Source: Nymphaea colorata (taxonomy: Eukaryota; Streptophyta; Magnoliopsida; Nymphaeales; Nymphaeaceae). Taken from it: a stretch of DNA of 64,000 nucleotides. The stretch's first letter is position 1, and each line of letters opens with the position of its first letter. Location: the NCBI RefSeq assembly GCF_008831285.2, contig NC_045140.1, positions 20,768,370-20,832,369 on the forward strand, in the 5' to 3' direction. Positions 20,201 to 34,542 of this stretch are shown one piece after another. Position numbers and translations under genes: made by a program. The notes beneath the pieces were generated by a model. The model made no database searches, was not told the DNA's origin, and saw only the letters and a list, made by a program, of their open reading frames with translations.

Positions 20201-22580
20201 AGCGTTTGATGGACCTGATTCTTTCTCATCCGTCAGTTCGCGAATTAATTGTCAATTTAATTCATCTGGTCGATGGCACCCAATTACATGCTCTTACCAC
20301 CGCCATTCATTCACACAGCTTCCTGTCATGCTTCGTTCCCTAACTTTTGTGTGTACATTGCTCTCATCACAGGCATGAATTTATTGAACATTACTGTTAA
20401 CAATCCGCCCGCATGCGTGATCTTCATTAAAGTTCAGAAGATGGCTATAACTTTTACGACAGTAATTGAAAGAAGAAGAACGTTTATTGGATACCCCCCT
20501 GCCTTGTTATAAGCCAATAGTAAATGGTTCGCTGCCTCGTTGGTATTCTTTGAGAAAGCACCTTATGTTTTTTAACCTTTCTGTTGCCCCATTGTTAGCT
20601 TATGCAAGTTCAGATGTCGCTAGAGCTGAAACCATGTCAGGGTAACAAAAACTATGCTCCAAGATCAAATAAAATAAAATAATTAGCTAGGTGCTCTCTC
20701 TCTCCCAATGTTTTCAGCCCAATTTTTACGTGGCATACAAGTGATGTGACATTGTGCTTTGGGGGATGTAAGCTTTAAGTAAAACATTTGGCGTTCATAT
20801 CCATGTCTCTTTTCAAAGACAGCCAAAAGTGAGTGGGTTTTCCATCCTAACCTACTTTCCCACTCTCGCACAAGAAGGGGAGAAAAAGGAAACCCATGTT
20901 TGAAGCTTAATGATCATTCGGTCCCTTTCATTTAGACCAAGGAGTCAAAGGCAAATTGGTCATCAGAATCATGGCATTTTGCTTTTTCTTTTCAGATAGA
21001 AAATCTGTGCCGAGATTGCAATTGTCTCCTTGAATAGTAGGAATATGTAAGTTGGGGAAATATCATAAGTTCTCATGATTTACTTAACAATCCCTTGTGT
21101 TTGAAACCTCTCCAATTTGAAGACACGTCGTTAAGGATCTCAACGGCTTTTGAATCTAAATTGGGGTTCTGGCCACAAGATAACATATTATACCAGATTA
21201 TATTTACAAGGAATAAGATATAGAGTTAAACTAACCACCAGTAGGAATATAGTCGGGTCAGTATACTTGTATAACAGATCTGTATAATTAGGCTGGGCCT
21301 TTTTCCTAAATATAAAGTCATAAACAAGTAGTTCTTGTCATTTTGTTGCCTGTTTTGCATGCACAAGGAATATTATTTGCGCCAAGAGAGATGCACCCCA
21401 AGCGGGTGTTGAGCTCTGGACCTTCTTCAATGTGAGTGCCTTAATTTCTTTTGAAAATGAGGTGACACTTATTTCGTTTGTATTTGACATCATTTTCTTT
21501 AGTATACAATTACCACTTTACACCGTCTAAGTGACACAAATAAAAAGGGAAACTGCGGACCAGGTCTTTCAGCGCCGCACTACTGGATCTCACAGTTGAG
21601 CTGAATATGAACATCAGCGAATGGCTTATGCAAATTTAAATAACTTAATTGTTAGATTTCAGTTAGATTCCAAAAGCTCGAAATACCCTTGAAAGAAAGG
21701 AGAGAGAAATGGGAGAGGAGTGAGTTTCCTTGAATGGAATCCTTCGCCTCTTTTGAAGGATATTTCAGAACATTTGCTTCGATGTTTACTGAATTTCTAT
21801 TATTTGATCTCTTTATGATCGTTGGCTTGGATGATTTTGATCAAATTTGACATGTCACTACATGTTTATAAAGTGAAATGCATTTTACTTAATTCTCTTA
21901 CCACAAGTGCCACTAGCATTTTTAACCCAAACATACAAACCAGGTTTCAAGATTTGATAGAAAAACCAGGTTAAAAGCGTTCATTTCTTACTGCTACACA
22001 TTTGCGTTTTTCGTTTGCTGAGTTGCATTTACTTCATTTGTAGCTGCTCTCTCCCTCTGCTTCCCTGTCTGATGCTGAATTTAATTTCATTATTAATCCA
22101 CCATGCAACTTTTACTATGAAGCTGCTGCTATCAGCAATGGAAATTGGTCATCCATGTCCACCCTGACTTAATCTGGTTCGTTAAAGTTTCTTGAGCATC
22201 CTGCTTTCAAAAAAACGGTGGTAGTTTGTGATTGCCTAATTGAAAACTTGTGGCATTTTTTCATGAAAATTTGACAAAAAGGAAAAAAAAGAAAATTAAA
22301 ATACTGGCATCATGTGTTTCCGAGGGAACTAACAGACGCCGCACCACTGTCCATATCAAAACATCATTGTGGTTGCTCGCCAGAGCAACAGAATAGGACA
22401 TCTTCAACGACGAGCAGCAAGTTCTGAGACAGTAAAAGTGTATTTTCATTGAAAGTTCGATCCATTTCACCCTTTCCTGCCCAAAAGCGGCGTCTCGTTA
22501 ATTTTTTGTTTTGTGACCTAAGCTGTCAAATGAAAGTTTTCGGAAGATGGGCACCTTCCTGTCATATCCATATTAGTTGG

Positions 22581-22582
<2 letters not shown>

Positions 22583-22616
<34 letters not shown>
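22583..22616. repeat. (TA)n microsatellite
   Basis: A 34-base uninterrupted TA run in intergenic DNA. Confidence 0.95.
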
Positions 22617-22618
<2 letters not shown>

Positions 22619-23572
22619 AATGCTCGACAAGCCACTACAATTACCGGCACCTTAATCAACAACCAACCTTTTTCCGTGGTGGCATCGTAATTGGATTTTT
22701 CTGGAAAAACATGTACTAGACTACACTTGAGGGTACTACAAGAATCAAACGCAGTGTAGTGTTTGTTCCATTGCAACGGAAGAAAAAGGACGCTAAAGGA
22801 GAGGGATAGGCTCCTTTTGAATCGCCGAAATTGTAGGACGAACGAGCCTTCTTGTTCCAGCGGACAACCTGGAGACGTTTTGGTATCCATGTGCTAAGTT
22901 CCATCTCCTACGTTTGACTACAGGTATAAAAAGTGAAAGTCGTCACTTGACAGAGTGAACTGACGAGTAGGTTGTGAGGATGTGCATGTTTGTGGGGCTA
23001 TGAAGTCCCCTACTATGTTGCTAGAAATAATCAGTTAAGGTCTAAGCCTATTTGTGCGTTGATTTGTCAATCCCAGCCATCCCGGTTTGCATCTTGCTTT
23101 CGAATTTGCAGCCACCCCGGTTTGCATTGTTCTTTTGAATTTGCTGAAACAAAGCAGTTGAAATTCTTAGTAATCTGTGGACGTGACTGTGTTGTTTGGG
23201 TTTCATTTATTTGTTCAATTGCATCGTTTCTGTTCTAACAAGACCCAGTTGAAAATCTCCACCTTCACATCCTAGAACCAAAACCTCGAAACTGGAGGAT
23301 AGAAATTCACCAGCTTTTTCTGTTTCCCCATTTTCACGCTGATTCATGTGCATGTTGATTTGCTTAAACACTTTCTGGTCCTGTAATTAAAAGAAAGATT
23401 TTTCTCCAACAAGTACTGGGCATATACTTGCTTTTTAGTAGGCTGTCTCTAAAACCAATCCCTTGGTTTGTGGGGCTAAACTCTGGTTGGCTTTAAGCAG
23501 TAATTTTCAAGAGATTGGGCTTAGGACCAGATGAAGGTAACAGTACAACTTTTTAAGTTACTCTTATCATAA

Positions 23573-23883
23573 AGATGAAAAAGACGACGTAGTTGCAATT
23601 CCCCATGGTTCCTTATGCTTTAGATGATGCTAGCAGGCGCTTTCGTAAGGACGAAAAAGAATGATGTACCTGCAATTCCCAACGGTTCTTTCTGCCTTGG
23701 ACGACACCGTTAAGGGGGCATTGACATAAATACAAAAAGACTACGTACCTGCTATTGCCCTTGGTTCCTCTGCTTCAGAATAAGCCGCTACGGCCGTTAT
23801 CACGAATGACAAAAAGGTCTATGTATCTGCAGTTCCCCAAGGTTCTTTTTCCTTGATCCAGGAGCACCCTTCTGCTCAATAGA
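23573..23883. repeat. Diverged tandem repeat, about 78-bp unit, four copies
   Basis: Four diverged copies start near 23573, 23650, 23732 and 23809. Each shows the order: (GA)C-AAAAAG, a GTA(C/T)(C/T)TGCA(A/G)TTCCC-like block, a GGTTC(C/T)T(T)-like block, then a variable GC-richer tail. Unit length is 76-82 bases. No continuous frame runs across the array, so it looks non-coding. Origin unknown. Confidence 0.65.
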
Positions 23884-24495
23884 TGAGGCATTTCCTCTCT
23901 CTATCCCTGCTTATATATTGTTCTTCCGTTCTCTTATTTCGTCAGGAATTTCCAGGGGAGTCTGTCTCTCCCTCTCCCTCTGTCTCTCTCTCTCACACAC
24001 ACACACACGATTTTGAAAGAGCTGCTTTTACAATCCGAGAAGCTTAAGATGCTTGCATCGATTACAATATTTTTATCATGTTTCCGCGACTTTTAACACC
24101 GCCAATGTATTAGTTCATCCTTGCTTTCGGAGAAGAGCAAAGCTCGCGTTCTTATTTCATAAAGTAGCCAATCTGAAGAACATGCATGCCATTGAGAAGT
24201 CCAATCTTTCATTTATTAAAGGAAAAAACACGCCTATATAATTTAAACTTTCAAAACACAAACCTCTTGAACGAGTCACCGTAGTCTCGTTTCAAAAGTT
24301 CCATATTACACACACTTTCAGAATTGGAGAAGCAGCAGCAGCAGCAGCCGATACTCTTCTCTGCTATGAACATGCAGTTCGTCACTTCTGCTTGTTCTGC
24401 TACTGACCCATGACATGCAGGCTATCCGCCACACCTCACACTAGTAAGTGAGGTTCATACCTGAACATATTAGTAAAGAAGACAGTCTTCCACAA

Positions 24496-27400
24496 CTAGC
24501 TACTGCTTTCTAGCAAACATTGCTGCTCTTCCGAAAAAGGCCTCACAAAGGTTCTTCTCCACCACACCTCAAAGGCATGTTGCAGATTTGGGCAGTTATC
24601 TCCAATCTTCAAGAAACTTCCTAACCAAGCAAGCAGAATGCTTTGCTGATTTTCAAGTGGAAGCGTTGAAATGGTGCGACCAATACCTTCTTCTACCAAC
24701 TTCCCATCAAATGATCTGCACGCATGCAGCAACCAGCTGTAGTCATCAATCAATGGCTGCAACCACTTATCTAACAAGAGAAACCTGGTGTCCTTGGATG
24801 GCAACACCTCGCCTCTACCTATTGCTACAAATAGCCTCGCTGTCACACAGCTGACCAGGTGACGTGACACTATTGGGATCTTCGGGTGAAGCATCACCAG
24901 TTCATTTTGACTTGACCAAAGATGCACAAACTCATCACCTGCTTGCCTGTCTATTAAGATCTCGGCCAACCATAGAAGATTATCAGCCTGTAGAGCTATT
25001 TGCTTCGCGATAGATTCTTTGCTGTATGCAGTTGTATCCGTAGACCTGGCCTCTGCTGCTTGATTGAAGAGAAGCAAGAGCGCATCTAAGCAGCTTCTGC
25101 AAGAACTGTAGAGATTTTCATTGCAGACATCTGCTGTTCCATTGTTTGGAAACTTGTATTCCTTTAACAATTTCAATATCAACGTTTTCATCTCACGCCG
25201 ACCTTTCTCTTCATTTCCTTTGACAACAAGATCAAGTATATGGGAAAGAATACCACTGGGTGTGGTGGTGATTTCTGGAGAAACCCGTCTAAGCAAAGGA
25301 GTAACTCCTCGAGCATCAACCTGAAGACCCTGAAGAGAAGTTACGACCTTGTCCTCTTCCTCTCCAACCCATGGCACTGCTTCCAGGAACTCTAGGCAAG
25401 ACCGGATACCTGCATTGAACCCAAGTGCTTCTCCGACCTGCAGAGTAGCCACTTGTCAGAGTTGCCAATAATGTATAGCATCCAGGTTACTTACGCAATG
25501 TGAATTAAGGGGGGAATTAAGCATAAATTGAATATTTTATGGTTTGCTTAATATAGCAGCGGCTAAAAAGAAAAATCCTAACCACAGAAGATGATCCATG
25601 AAAATTCATTGTTTTGTTCAGAATTGATTGGCATGTTTCGGGAAACCAGTAGTAGAAACTACTAAGGGTATTGAGAGAAGAAAAGTTGATGTATAAGATG
25701 AAAGGGGAAAAAATTTAACCCAGGAATAGTAGCTCCGACAGGAAGCCCTTTGGAATGACCCACCAAGAAACCAAAATGGATTGTGGGGTTTGAAAGCCAT
25801 CGTTACACTACAATGAACTAAGAATTTTAAACTACATATCATAATAGACGAGTATGAGGAGCAAAACCGAAGCTATTGAATATGATTAATGGAAGACCAA
25901 AGCAAGGCACATGATTCGGAAGTAGGATGGCGTCCAGTAGCTCATGTCAAGGTAAAGGGGTATTCAGGAACATTGACTTGTTGGACTTGAAGTGCTTGAT
26001 GAACAAGGCACCACGATCAATGCAAAGAAGTTGTACTTTGGCAACTAACAGAACATGTACAGATGATGGGAAACTCCACGAAGCCTTTATGAAAAATACC
26101 TACTAAGAAAACAAGATTTTTGCAGGATGACATGAAAGGGGGCTTCATTTCACAGTACAAAAGATGGCCCACCGTCCTATTTGTGAGTTTGGTACAAAAC
26201 ATCGGACCTGCTAAAAATGCCTGTACAAATCTTTTTGACATGTCACTTTTCGATTTGTAATCAACCCATAGATACCAATAGAAAATTAATAGCTTCAGGA
26301 GCATGTAAAAGATCTGGGAAGGGACTCGACTGCTAAAGCTGGGTCTATGACTGTCAGCAAACATTCCTGCTACCGGTACAAAATTCTTCCAAGCCTTGGA
26401 CTTGCAGTTGGGAATGAAACATATCCAGAAAGTAGTATGACATGACTTTGTGGCAGACAATTGACATGGATCTCACAAGTGTTTTATTTGCACCGCAAGT
26501 GAAATGTTTGTGGAAGCAAAATCTGAATGACAATTTGCTGGTGTGCTGAAACTGAACCCAGTTAAAACTCTAGCTGTTGGAGAGATGAGAAAGAGGGCAT
26601 AAAGATGTGCAGCTTCCAACACAGACTTGAAACATTCACAACATCAAGGGATGCACATTGGCACCATCAATGGCATAACTTGATGCTAATGAAGACATAC
26701 AATTTGATTTTGATCAAGTCATAAAACAAACATTCTATATATAATTTTTTTTAACCCAAACTGTTTATATTTGCCTTCTCCACATGTATTACTGTTCTAT
26801 ATATTCCTGAAAATTAGGAGGTTCGTCATCATGCAACATTTTTGCAGGCATATAACATGTTTAAGCGCAACACCTTACTGTACTATAACAAATTAAAGTA
26901 TCCTCTTCCCAAATCCATGATGCGATTATAACCAATTATCATTTATTAAAACCATTAATACCATTACCATTGTGCTGCAGCACTGCAAAGTCTTATTCCA
27001 GTATGAACCTTAAACAAGAAACCTTTTTGTCCGCCTTGCGTCAATTCAAATTTAACCATTGCAAGCAATTTATCTTCCCAATGTAGTTTGTTGGTAAGAA
27101 CCAAATTTATGAGAACATAAACCCAAACACACTTCTTGAAAAATTTCCACATATTTGTTTTCTCTTGTTAGATTAAGTCGCATGTAGGATGTTATCACAA
27201 GTTTTACAAAAATTAATACAAACCACACACATATTTTGTTTTTCTTTCAACCAACAATTGTCATAGAAAAGGTTCCTCGATTTAGTTTTCATTTGTCAGT
27301 TCCCAACAATTCACATGGCTTTGTATTCATGATTTCCCTTTCTCATCAGTAATGCTTCTGCTACTCTGTAAATAGTTCTCCCAGTCTTTCAGTCTCCTGC

Positions 27401-29003
27401 CAATCCAAATTTCAAAGCCAAATGGTCGGCTTACCTCATCTTTGTTTCAGATGTAAAACGATTCAACGAAACACTATTAACTCACCAACAGAGACAGCAT
27501 TTTTTTTATTTTGTTCCAGGTAGCTTGCCCTTTGCTGATCCTCAGATTTCTCTTTCTTTGCTAAGGTTGGCAAGTCATAATTGTAAATATTTTCTGTTGT
27601 ATTAGACAAAAATCGTCCGTGTGGATATATGTGTTAGGTAGAAATATAGATAGATAGGTAAGAAAGCAGGCGGGCGTAGAAAGAGGTGTAGATAATGACG
27701 TATCCGGCACCTCAATGGCGATGTATCGCCTGCAGAGCTGCAACTAGCAGCATCGGACACGAGAGTTGCAACTAGGCGTATTGAATCACGTCAAAAGTGT
27801 TCTGTGTAAGACATACCGCCAGGCACCTATCCTTATCCAAAAGGTAAATCTCATCAATTCTATATGCATCAACATGGAAATTTGGATGTGCTTTTGACAC
27901 ACAAGAGACAATTACTCTGCCAGAATGGACAGGACATGCAGTGATAAAGCAGCTAGGCATGTACCAGAAGCCATGACTACTTTATATGGAACAACCTAAA
28001 TTATCGGGGGGAAATATAAAAAAAATAACGATATTGCAATAAATGCTAGCGTAGCAGCTAGTTACCCTGATTAGAAACAAAATGCGCATTATGAATAGAG
28101 GAGATAGACAGAGGATTAACCAGAAAAAGCTGGCAGTCTCTTTTCCGACGAATTTTTTAAAGTTTGAGATCTTTATAGTCTACCGAATGGCAAGAATAAA
28201 TAATTCGTCAAGATCACATCAAAATCATCAGATAAGCGGGGAAGATCGTGAACTAAAAAGAAACTGACAAATCTATCACCATACATACTGGCGCTGAAGA
28301 AATAGAAGGAGAGGAATCCTATTCGCAAGTGAACCCATTCAACTTAAGATCAATTAAGAACAATTTCATGCCTAACCGGATTTAATAGGAACATAAGAAA
28401 GCAACAGCTGAGAATGGACTGTACCTTGAGAAGTCGAAGAACCCGAGAAATGCTCTGCTTGATCAGCCTCTGCTTAATGTCTTTGCAGTACATCAAGCCA
28501 ACCACTTCCACATAAATCTCCACATCTTCACAATCTCCGATCTCAATGCTACAGGGATCGGCCGAGTTCGCCGCAATCTTTTCACCGAAGAAAGTGCTCT
28601 TCCCGGCGAGAACGTCCCTATGAACGCTCAACTTAACGGTGAAACCCTGTTTCCCGGACAAAAGTACCTCACAGTCCCTGGTCCCAGCCTCGCCATACTC
28701 AACAGACACAACTCTTTTCTCCACCCTATGATTCTCCTCAGGCTCCGGGTTCGGGCATCTCTGTTCATCGGGAACTACCACTCTGGACCTAACAGGAGAA
28801 GACTTCGTCTCCTTCTGGTGGTTCTGCCTCCTCATAGAGTTGGTTCTTGGCGACGGGTCCCTCTCTTTTCTTCTCGAGAGGTCGCCCTTTTGAAAGACAA
28901 CCTGAGAAGGGCAGCACCAGAAACCTTCTGGGGTCACCGCGATCGGAACATTCCTGATCTTGGTATGTGTATGCACCGTTCTCTTCACTCTGAAATCCGC
29001 CAT
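24496..29003 (-). CDS. BTB/POZ domain protein, At1g63850/At3g05675-like
   Basis: Two coding exons on the minus strand: 29003-28425 (193 codons) and 25437-24496 (314 codons with stop TAG), joined in phase 0 across a 2987-base GT-AG intron; 506 residues. The N-terminal part has EGFWCCPSQVVFQK (26-39), a sequence typical of this plant BTB family, then a basic linker. The BTB/POZ fold spans about 108-215 (CEVLLSG, LSVHRDVLAGKSTFFGEKI, ECDD-like DCEDVEIYVE), and the intron falls just after RVLRLLK. The C-terminal half is the family's helical region, including LPLENQQSILLAWLGSFL and FEVWWRRTFVRP near the end. Plant BTB proteins often serve as substrate adaptors of CUL3 ubiquitin ligases; for this subfamily that is only inferred. 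I see no NPH3 signature, MATH domain or ankyrin repeats. Confidence 0.9.
25438..28424 (-). other. Large intron of the BTB gene
   Basis: A 3-kb GT-AG intron lying within the BTB/BACK coding region. It is AT-rich and contains no clear exon, transposon end or RNA gene. The 147-codon minus-strand frame at 26017-26460 has no family motif and no good splice context, so I take it as chance. Confidence 0.65.
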
Positions 29004-32000
29004 TTTTCACGTCACGGTATCCGGTAAACCACTCAAAGTCCGCGAAGCACCCTGAGCTTTGCCATAGTTGTAGAGGTTAAAATCAGGCGTCCACCGTCCT
29101 ATGACAATGGATAATCATTAAAACTCTTGTGCGACAGGTAAGACTCAAGAACCCGCCATTTTTTGAATCTGGGTATCTTCAAATGAACGTGGAAAACAAA
29201 TCAAGAAGTCAGAACAAGGGTGAAAGACGAGAGTTCGTCTTCTCTAGCATAGAAGAGGGGCCGATATTCGCTATCTTACTGGCTTCTAGAGTCTCTGCCT
29301 GCCGGTGTTGCTAATGATAGCTGGAGGGGGGCAATAATGGCGATTCCCCGAAGGTTTGATGGAGGGAATGTGGGTGCAAATACGGTGTTTTCTTGATTTC
29401 AAGGATGCATCCCTGCTGTTTCTCGAAATTAGAGAAGAACCACTAAAAAGATGCCTTCTTTTTCGAGGGAAAATGAGATAACAAACAGAAGGAAGAAAGG
29501 ACACCGGGTCGACTCGGTACTGCAGAGACTGTCAAACTGTCACATGAATGCCGGATGACTTGGACTCTTCCGCGGAATTCATCATGGGCCCAGTGACTCT
29601 AATATTAAAGAGTCAGGCAGGACAGAGTCCTAAAAGCTTTGTTTAGTAATCTACCCCATGGCTGATCCCACTCTCGCTGTTCACTAGTCAAACTTGTTTA
29701 CACGCTCAAGTCATCTTATTTGTCATTGGTCTTAAACTCAACTGTAATATTACAAACTAAAATTTGTCTTTTTGGGGTGCGGTTGAATTTCATGATATCA
29801 TCAGATCCCGTTGAATCCGGTAACCTTCAACTTGCTCTAATCTGGCGATGAGAGCTTAAGCACAATATGTGCATGTACTTTCAGCCCTCACATTTAAATT
29901 CGAATCCGAGACCAGAAAACAAAAAACAGTAAACCAAAAATAAAAAACAGAAAGCGTGTGTAAGTGGGTTGTTTTCTTTTGAAAATTTTAGCAATGAATT
30001 GGGCCACTACTCAATCCTGGAAGTAGACTGTTTTTTTGAATGACTGAGAATCGATTCATAACTCAGAAAACCGAGTCAGTTGGTTGGTTTCTTAAGGCCG
30101 CTGAATAAAAGCATAAAAAAGGGGTGTCTACAAATTTGAAAGTAGAACGGATATGTGCCAAAAGGAGGAAGAAACAGGAGGAAAATTACAGAGGCTATGT
30201 TTGTCGTGCTTTTTTACTTTTCCTTTTCATGGATGGAATCATTCTTTATCTTCCTTTACTTTGCTTTATAGGCATGTCACTTGCTGGCACAATATTGCAC
30301 AATCTCCGACTTCTGTCTAAAGTTACCCCCAACATCATCGATTGCTCTGTCTTTCTTCCCTCCTCCCCTTCTTTTTCTCCTACTCTCTTTCACTTTCTCC
30401 CCCCTTTTCCTTTGAATTGCTGGTGCTTCGGCCACAAATTTTTGTCGCTTTGTTTTTAAATGTGATGTAGATGGGGAAAAGCCCCAAGGCTTGGGCGATT
30501 CAAACCCCTATGCAATGGATCCCATTCTCTGACCACCAAAGTTGCTTCGAGCCTTGCAATAATAAACAAACCACTGCAGTTGCTAGCATCTCTCCCTGCA
30601 CTTGCCATCAACTGTTTTTCTTCACAGCTCAGAGAAGTTTATCAGGATCCCTGTGTCAAACTCCAATGTAAGGATAGGATAGATGTATCATGCCTAAAGA
30701 GACCATAGAGCTCAAACATCACCTGTGGAGCAGAACAAAAGGTTTTCACATCCTGCCCACGTTTCCATTGATTCCCCCAGCTTCCTTTTAGTGAAATTAT
30801 GCGATTCAAACATATCAGTAGCATATAAATGATATGTTGGCCAGCAGGTCCAGACTGTCGGTGTGGGGCACCATTCATTCTTTTGATCACAAAGATCCAA
30901 CTGTCAAAAAATGAATCTCATGTGGATTGTGCAACTTGTTTATGCTCACTTCATTCTCCGGGACTTCTACACGTGCCATCTCCTGTATGCCAATGGAACT
31001 GAAGGGAGCTGCCAACGAAGATTACTAGACTTAAACTGTGAAAAATAAAATTATTTGATATGACAAAGCTCTAACAGCTAGCTGCTTTTACTTTTACATA
31101 ACATTCTTTGTTTTTTTATGGTTGCAAAAGGACCTAACATCCTTGACATGAGCACTGTCCTTCGGTAATGATGCTGCATCTCGGGATATCACTAAGTATA
31201 TGCACACCTGTCTCTCTTTTGTTTTATTTTACTGTGAATTTGTTGCTTTCTAAGAACAAAAAAGCTTGAGCGCAGTGGTATGGAGAAGGGCGCTGCTTCT
31301 GCTTCACAATCGCACCTTCTGTAGATAGGATTACCAGAAAAATTGATGCTCATCCATCTAAACTCTTGTGGTGGAGGTACTTTTGGATGAAGAGATGGGA
31401 CACCATATAATTGAGAGTGTCTTTTGGGTGTCAGGTCTTGTCCCTAGAACATCATAGGGCTCGCCTAGCAATCAATGGAATGGATGCTCCCAAAAAACGA
31501 AGAGTTGTTGATAACCTTCCAGCAGCAACTTGTTTTTGTGGGCGTTTCAGTATTGGCAGTATTATCTCACCCATGATCTGAAACTAGACTTGACCGTTCC
31601 CTACCCTCAATCTGTCTCGCCGAATGCTTCTTGAATACTTTCCATGCTTGCTGTTCACTGGCAGCCTACTACTGTATATGATCTAATTCCTTGATATAAT
31701 TCTTAAACGAAACGGAGATCCTAACTACGATCAAGGAAATGGATCTGCATGGCATGAATCTTTGAAAGGTGTTGCATTAGAACAGTTGGTGATGTAGCTC
31801 GAGCAAATTAGAAAAAGAAAGCGAGTTTTTTGATAACTATACTGGGATTGAAAGATCTTTGGAGTCATTTGATGCAAGGAAGTTATCGGGCTTCTTTCTT
31901 TCCTTTTCCTTTTCCTTTCTTTAGTTTAGTAGCATTTTCTGTAACAGGCTGACGTTGCAGGAAGAAAGGATCAAAACATGATAGCTGGATTTAGTTAATG

Positions 32001-34449
32001 GTGTACCATGTAATCCAAGAAGTGTGGGGCTCGGGGACGGGGATTAGCCACCGTCTTAGACAGCGATGTCACTGATTTGGATTTGGATCAGCCGTCCAAC
32101 CGAATTGAGACCCACTTTGTTGGATTCGGCAAATTAAGGAAACGAACCCATGCGTGGTCCAGACTCGGTAAAATTTTGCAGGTTAGCTACAAACCAATCT
32201 GGAGCCGACGGAAGCAGAATCCAAGAAAAAGGTACGACCCGTTCAGGTATTCAAAACGAGCTCGTCCAGGTTCAACGCCTTTTCTGTTCTTGTTTCAAAT
32301 TCCATGAGGCTCAAATTTGTAGTATTTTTTCCGTTCCTTCTAACAAAATCTGATTCATTTGCAGTTATAGTTATCTTGAGGTACGTCTGAAAGCCAGGAC
32401 CTCGGGTAACGTCCCGACACAAAACTGTTCATATTTGAACTCATGCTCCAAGTTGTTTCCAAGATATATATATATATATACTGAGAGAGAGAAAAAGAGA
32501 GTCGATTATATTATTAATATTTAATAAGGGTTAAAATATAATTTTCAAAAAAATTATATAAAATAAATATATATTTTTTTAATTTACATGTAAAGGGGTG
32601 AGGGGCCAAAGCCCTCTCCCTAACTCTGCCCCTAATCCCACCCGTTTTGAGCTACACCCCTCTAGGCCATCACACATAGTATTATTAATTTCATCATTGA
32701 TTTTTTCTTGACCACCCATTTGAAAATTTTTAATTGTTGAAATTATTTCTTGTCTATTTAGCATATAAGTGTTTAACACCTGCTAGTTTATTTGTCTGAA
32801 TCATCATCTCATATCAACAGTTAAAATGATTTTTTTATAAATTTTGCGCACATAAGAGTACATGTCACATATATATTATATATAAGGACCATCAATCATT
32901 TAAACTATTTTTCACATTGGTTTTGCTGAGATACAAAAAGTTTAACCATTCGGATTCGTCCGCGCCATTTTCAGCGATAAAAGGAGGAAAAAAGAAAAAG
33001 TAGTAAGAAGAGAAAGAGGAAGGGAGGGGCACCCACCTCCGGTGCGGTGGAAAAGAAGATGAAACTATTGAGCATCTCGAGAGAAGAACTGTACCCCGTT
33101 CTGACAAGACATGGTCCTGAAACTGAGATGGGTGACAGAGACTGGAGCAGCCCCTCCCCATCTTCGTACCGGACGGCCTGTAGGACCCCGCCATCGCAGA
33201 GATGCCTTCACTTGCGGCAGCAATGGGGCAAGGACACCAGATCAGATCAGAAGGGCCATACATACTCACCAACCTCCTTTTCTCAGCTTTTTGGTTCCAT
33301 GGGGAAGCCACATCCGCTATGCCTTAAGATGCAACATTTTTTTTTATTTTCGTTTTGAAACTTCATGGCAGTTTTTCTCACAACTGCTCTTTAAAAACTT
33401 AAAGAGTACATAACTAGTGCTTCTTTCTTACTTCACCCCTAAATTACATATCTTTGAGCCGGGTCGTAGAAGCATGTTATGTATTTAGATTTCACAAAAT
33501 TAATATGTCTGTGTTGGCAGCTGCCCACGCGCCCTCACCTAGCTCTGCCATTCATAGGACCACATCTAGACTCATGCATTCCATTTTCGTCCTTTAAATT
33601 CTTAGGCTGCTACAAGTTAATCAATTCTTACCCCGCTTGCCCAATTATCTATCTACTAGAGATGCAAGGGTTTAGGGTTCGAGAATCAATTTAATCTAGA
33701 TCATTTCCAATTTCTACTTTAATGCGTGGCTTATTGGCTATGAAGTCAAGTCCGACGAACTCATCTCCCCAGGCAAACTGTTGGATCTACTGGGTCTGCA
33801 ATCGGATCCAAGTACTGATTTGGATCTTTTATATCTCAAATAATACTGCTACTCCTATTTTGGCTTTGAACGCCCCTCTGTTGGTCATCTAATAGGACAT
33901 AACAGTACGCATTGTGGGAGAGTTGAATTTCCGCAAAAGACGATTGACGTTATTATTTAGCTTCGAGGCTTCATTTCATATAACTGAATGTGATTCCTTT
34001 GCAAACTTTTATAAATGTCCAAAGTCGGGTTCAGTTTGGACCATCAAGTTTTGTCCTCCGTCACCATTAGAAGAATAGCTCTTACAATAAAAAAGAATAT
34101 ATGTCAAAGTTACTTTGGTAAGGGTACGGGTATGAGTATGAAAATGCGACTACCAACAGCACCACAAATTTACAAAATATGGGTAAGGAGATACACCAAA
34201 AATTTTATATATGTATATATGCAAAACACCACAAGAGCAGCACTTAAATAAAAAGTAATATGAAGAAAAAATATATATGTTAATGACCAACAACTACGAA
34301 CACAAAATGAGAACTAAAAAAGAAATCAGTTAAATCATGAATCGGATTCGATCTAAAAGGTTCTCATATGTATCCAAGTACTCACCTTGTTTTCTGTGTA
34401 AACCGATAAACACCCATATGTGACTTAGGCAAAACCAGACTCAGAAAGA

Positions 34450-34453
<4 letters not shown>

Positions 34454-34542
<89 letters not shown>
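34454..34542. repeat. Compound microsatellite (TA)n(GA)n
   Basis: A 64-base TA run (34454-34517) followed at once by a 26-base GA run. The same compound design, in the other orientation, occurs at 10477-10582. Confidence 0.96.

Larger units (their letters stand above)
17297..24495. other. Intergenic spacer between the BELL and BTB genes
   Basis: AT-rich spacer of 7.2 kb with no convincing coding frame. It holds the 3' region of the BELL gene, a TA microsatellite at 22583-22616, a decayed tandem array at 23573-23883, and a CT/CA-rich stretch near 23960-24010. The 3' region of the minus-strand BTB gene occupies the last few hundred bases. Confidence 0.6.

Noticed and set aside
26017-26460. 147-codon minus-strand frame inside the BTB intron
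   Set aside because: No family motif, no matching splice phase with the flanking exons, and it lies in otherwise AT-rich intron DNA.
28620-29027. 135-codon plus-strand frame opposite BTB exon 1
   Set aside because: Antisense shadow of a well supported exon.
32579-32680. Possible transposon or SINE end with a GGGGCAGAG and TTTGGCCCC-like stretch
   Set aside because: No inverted-repeat partner, poly(A) tail or target-site duplication was found, so it is mentioned only as spacer content.
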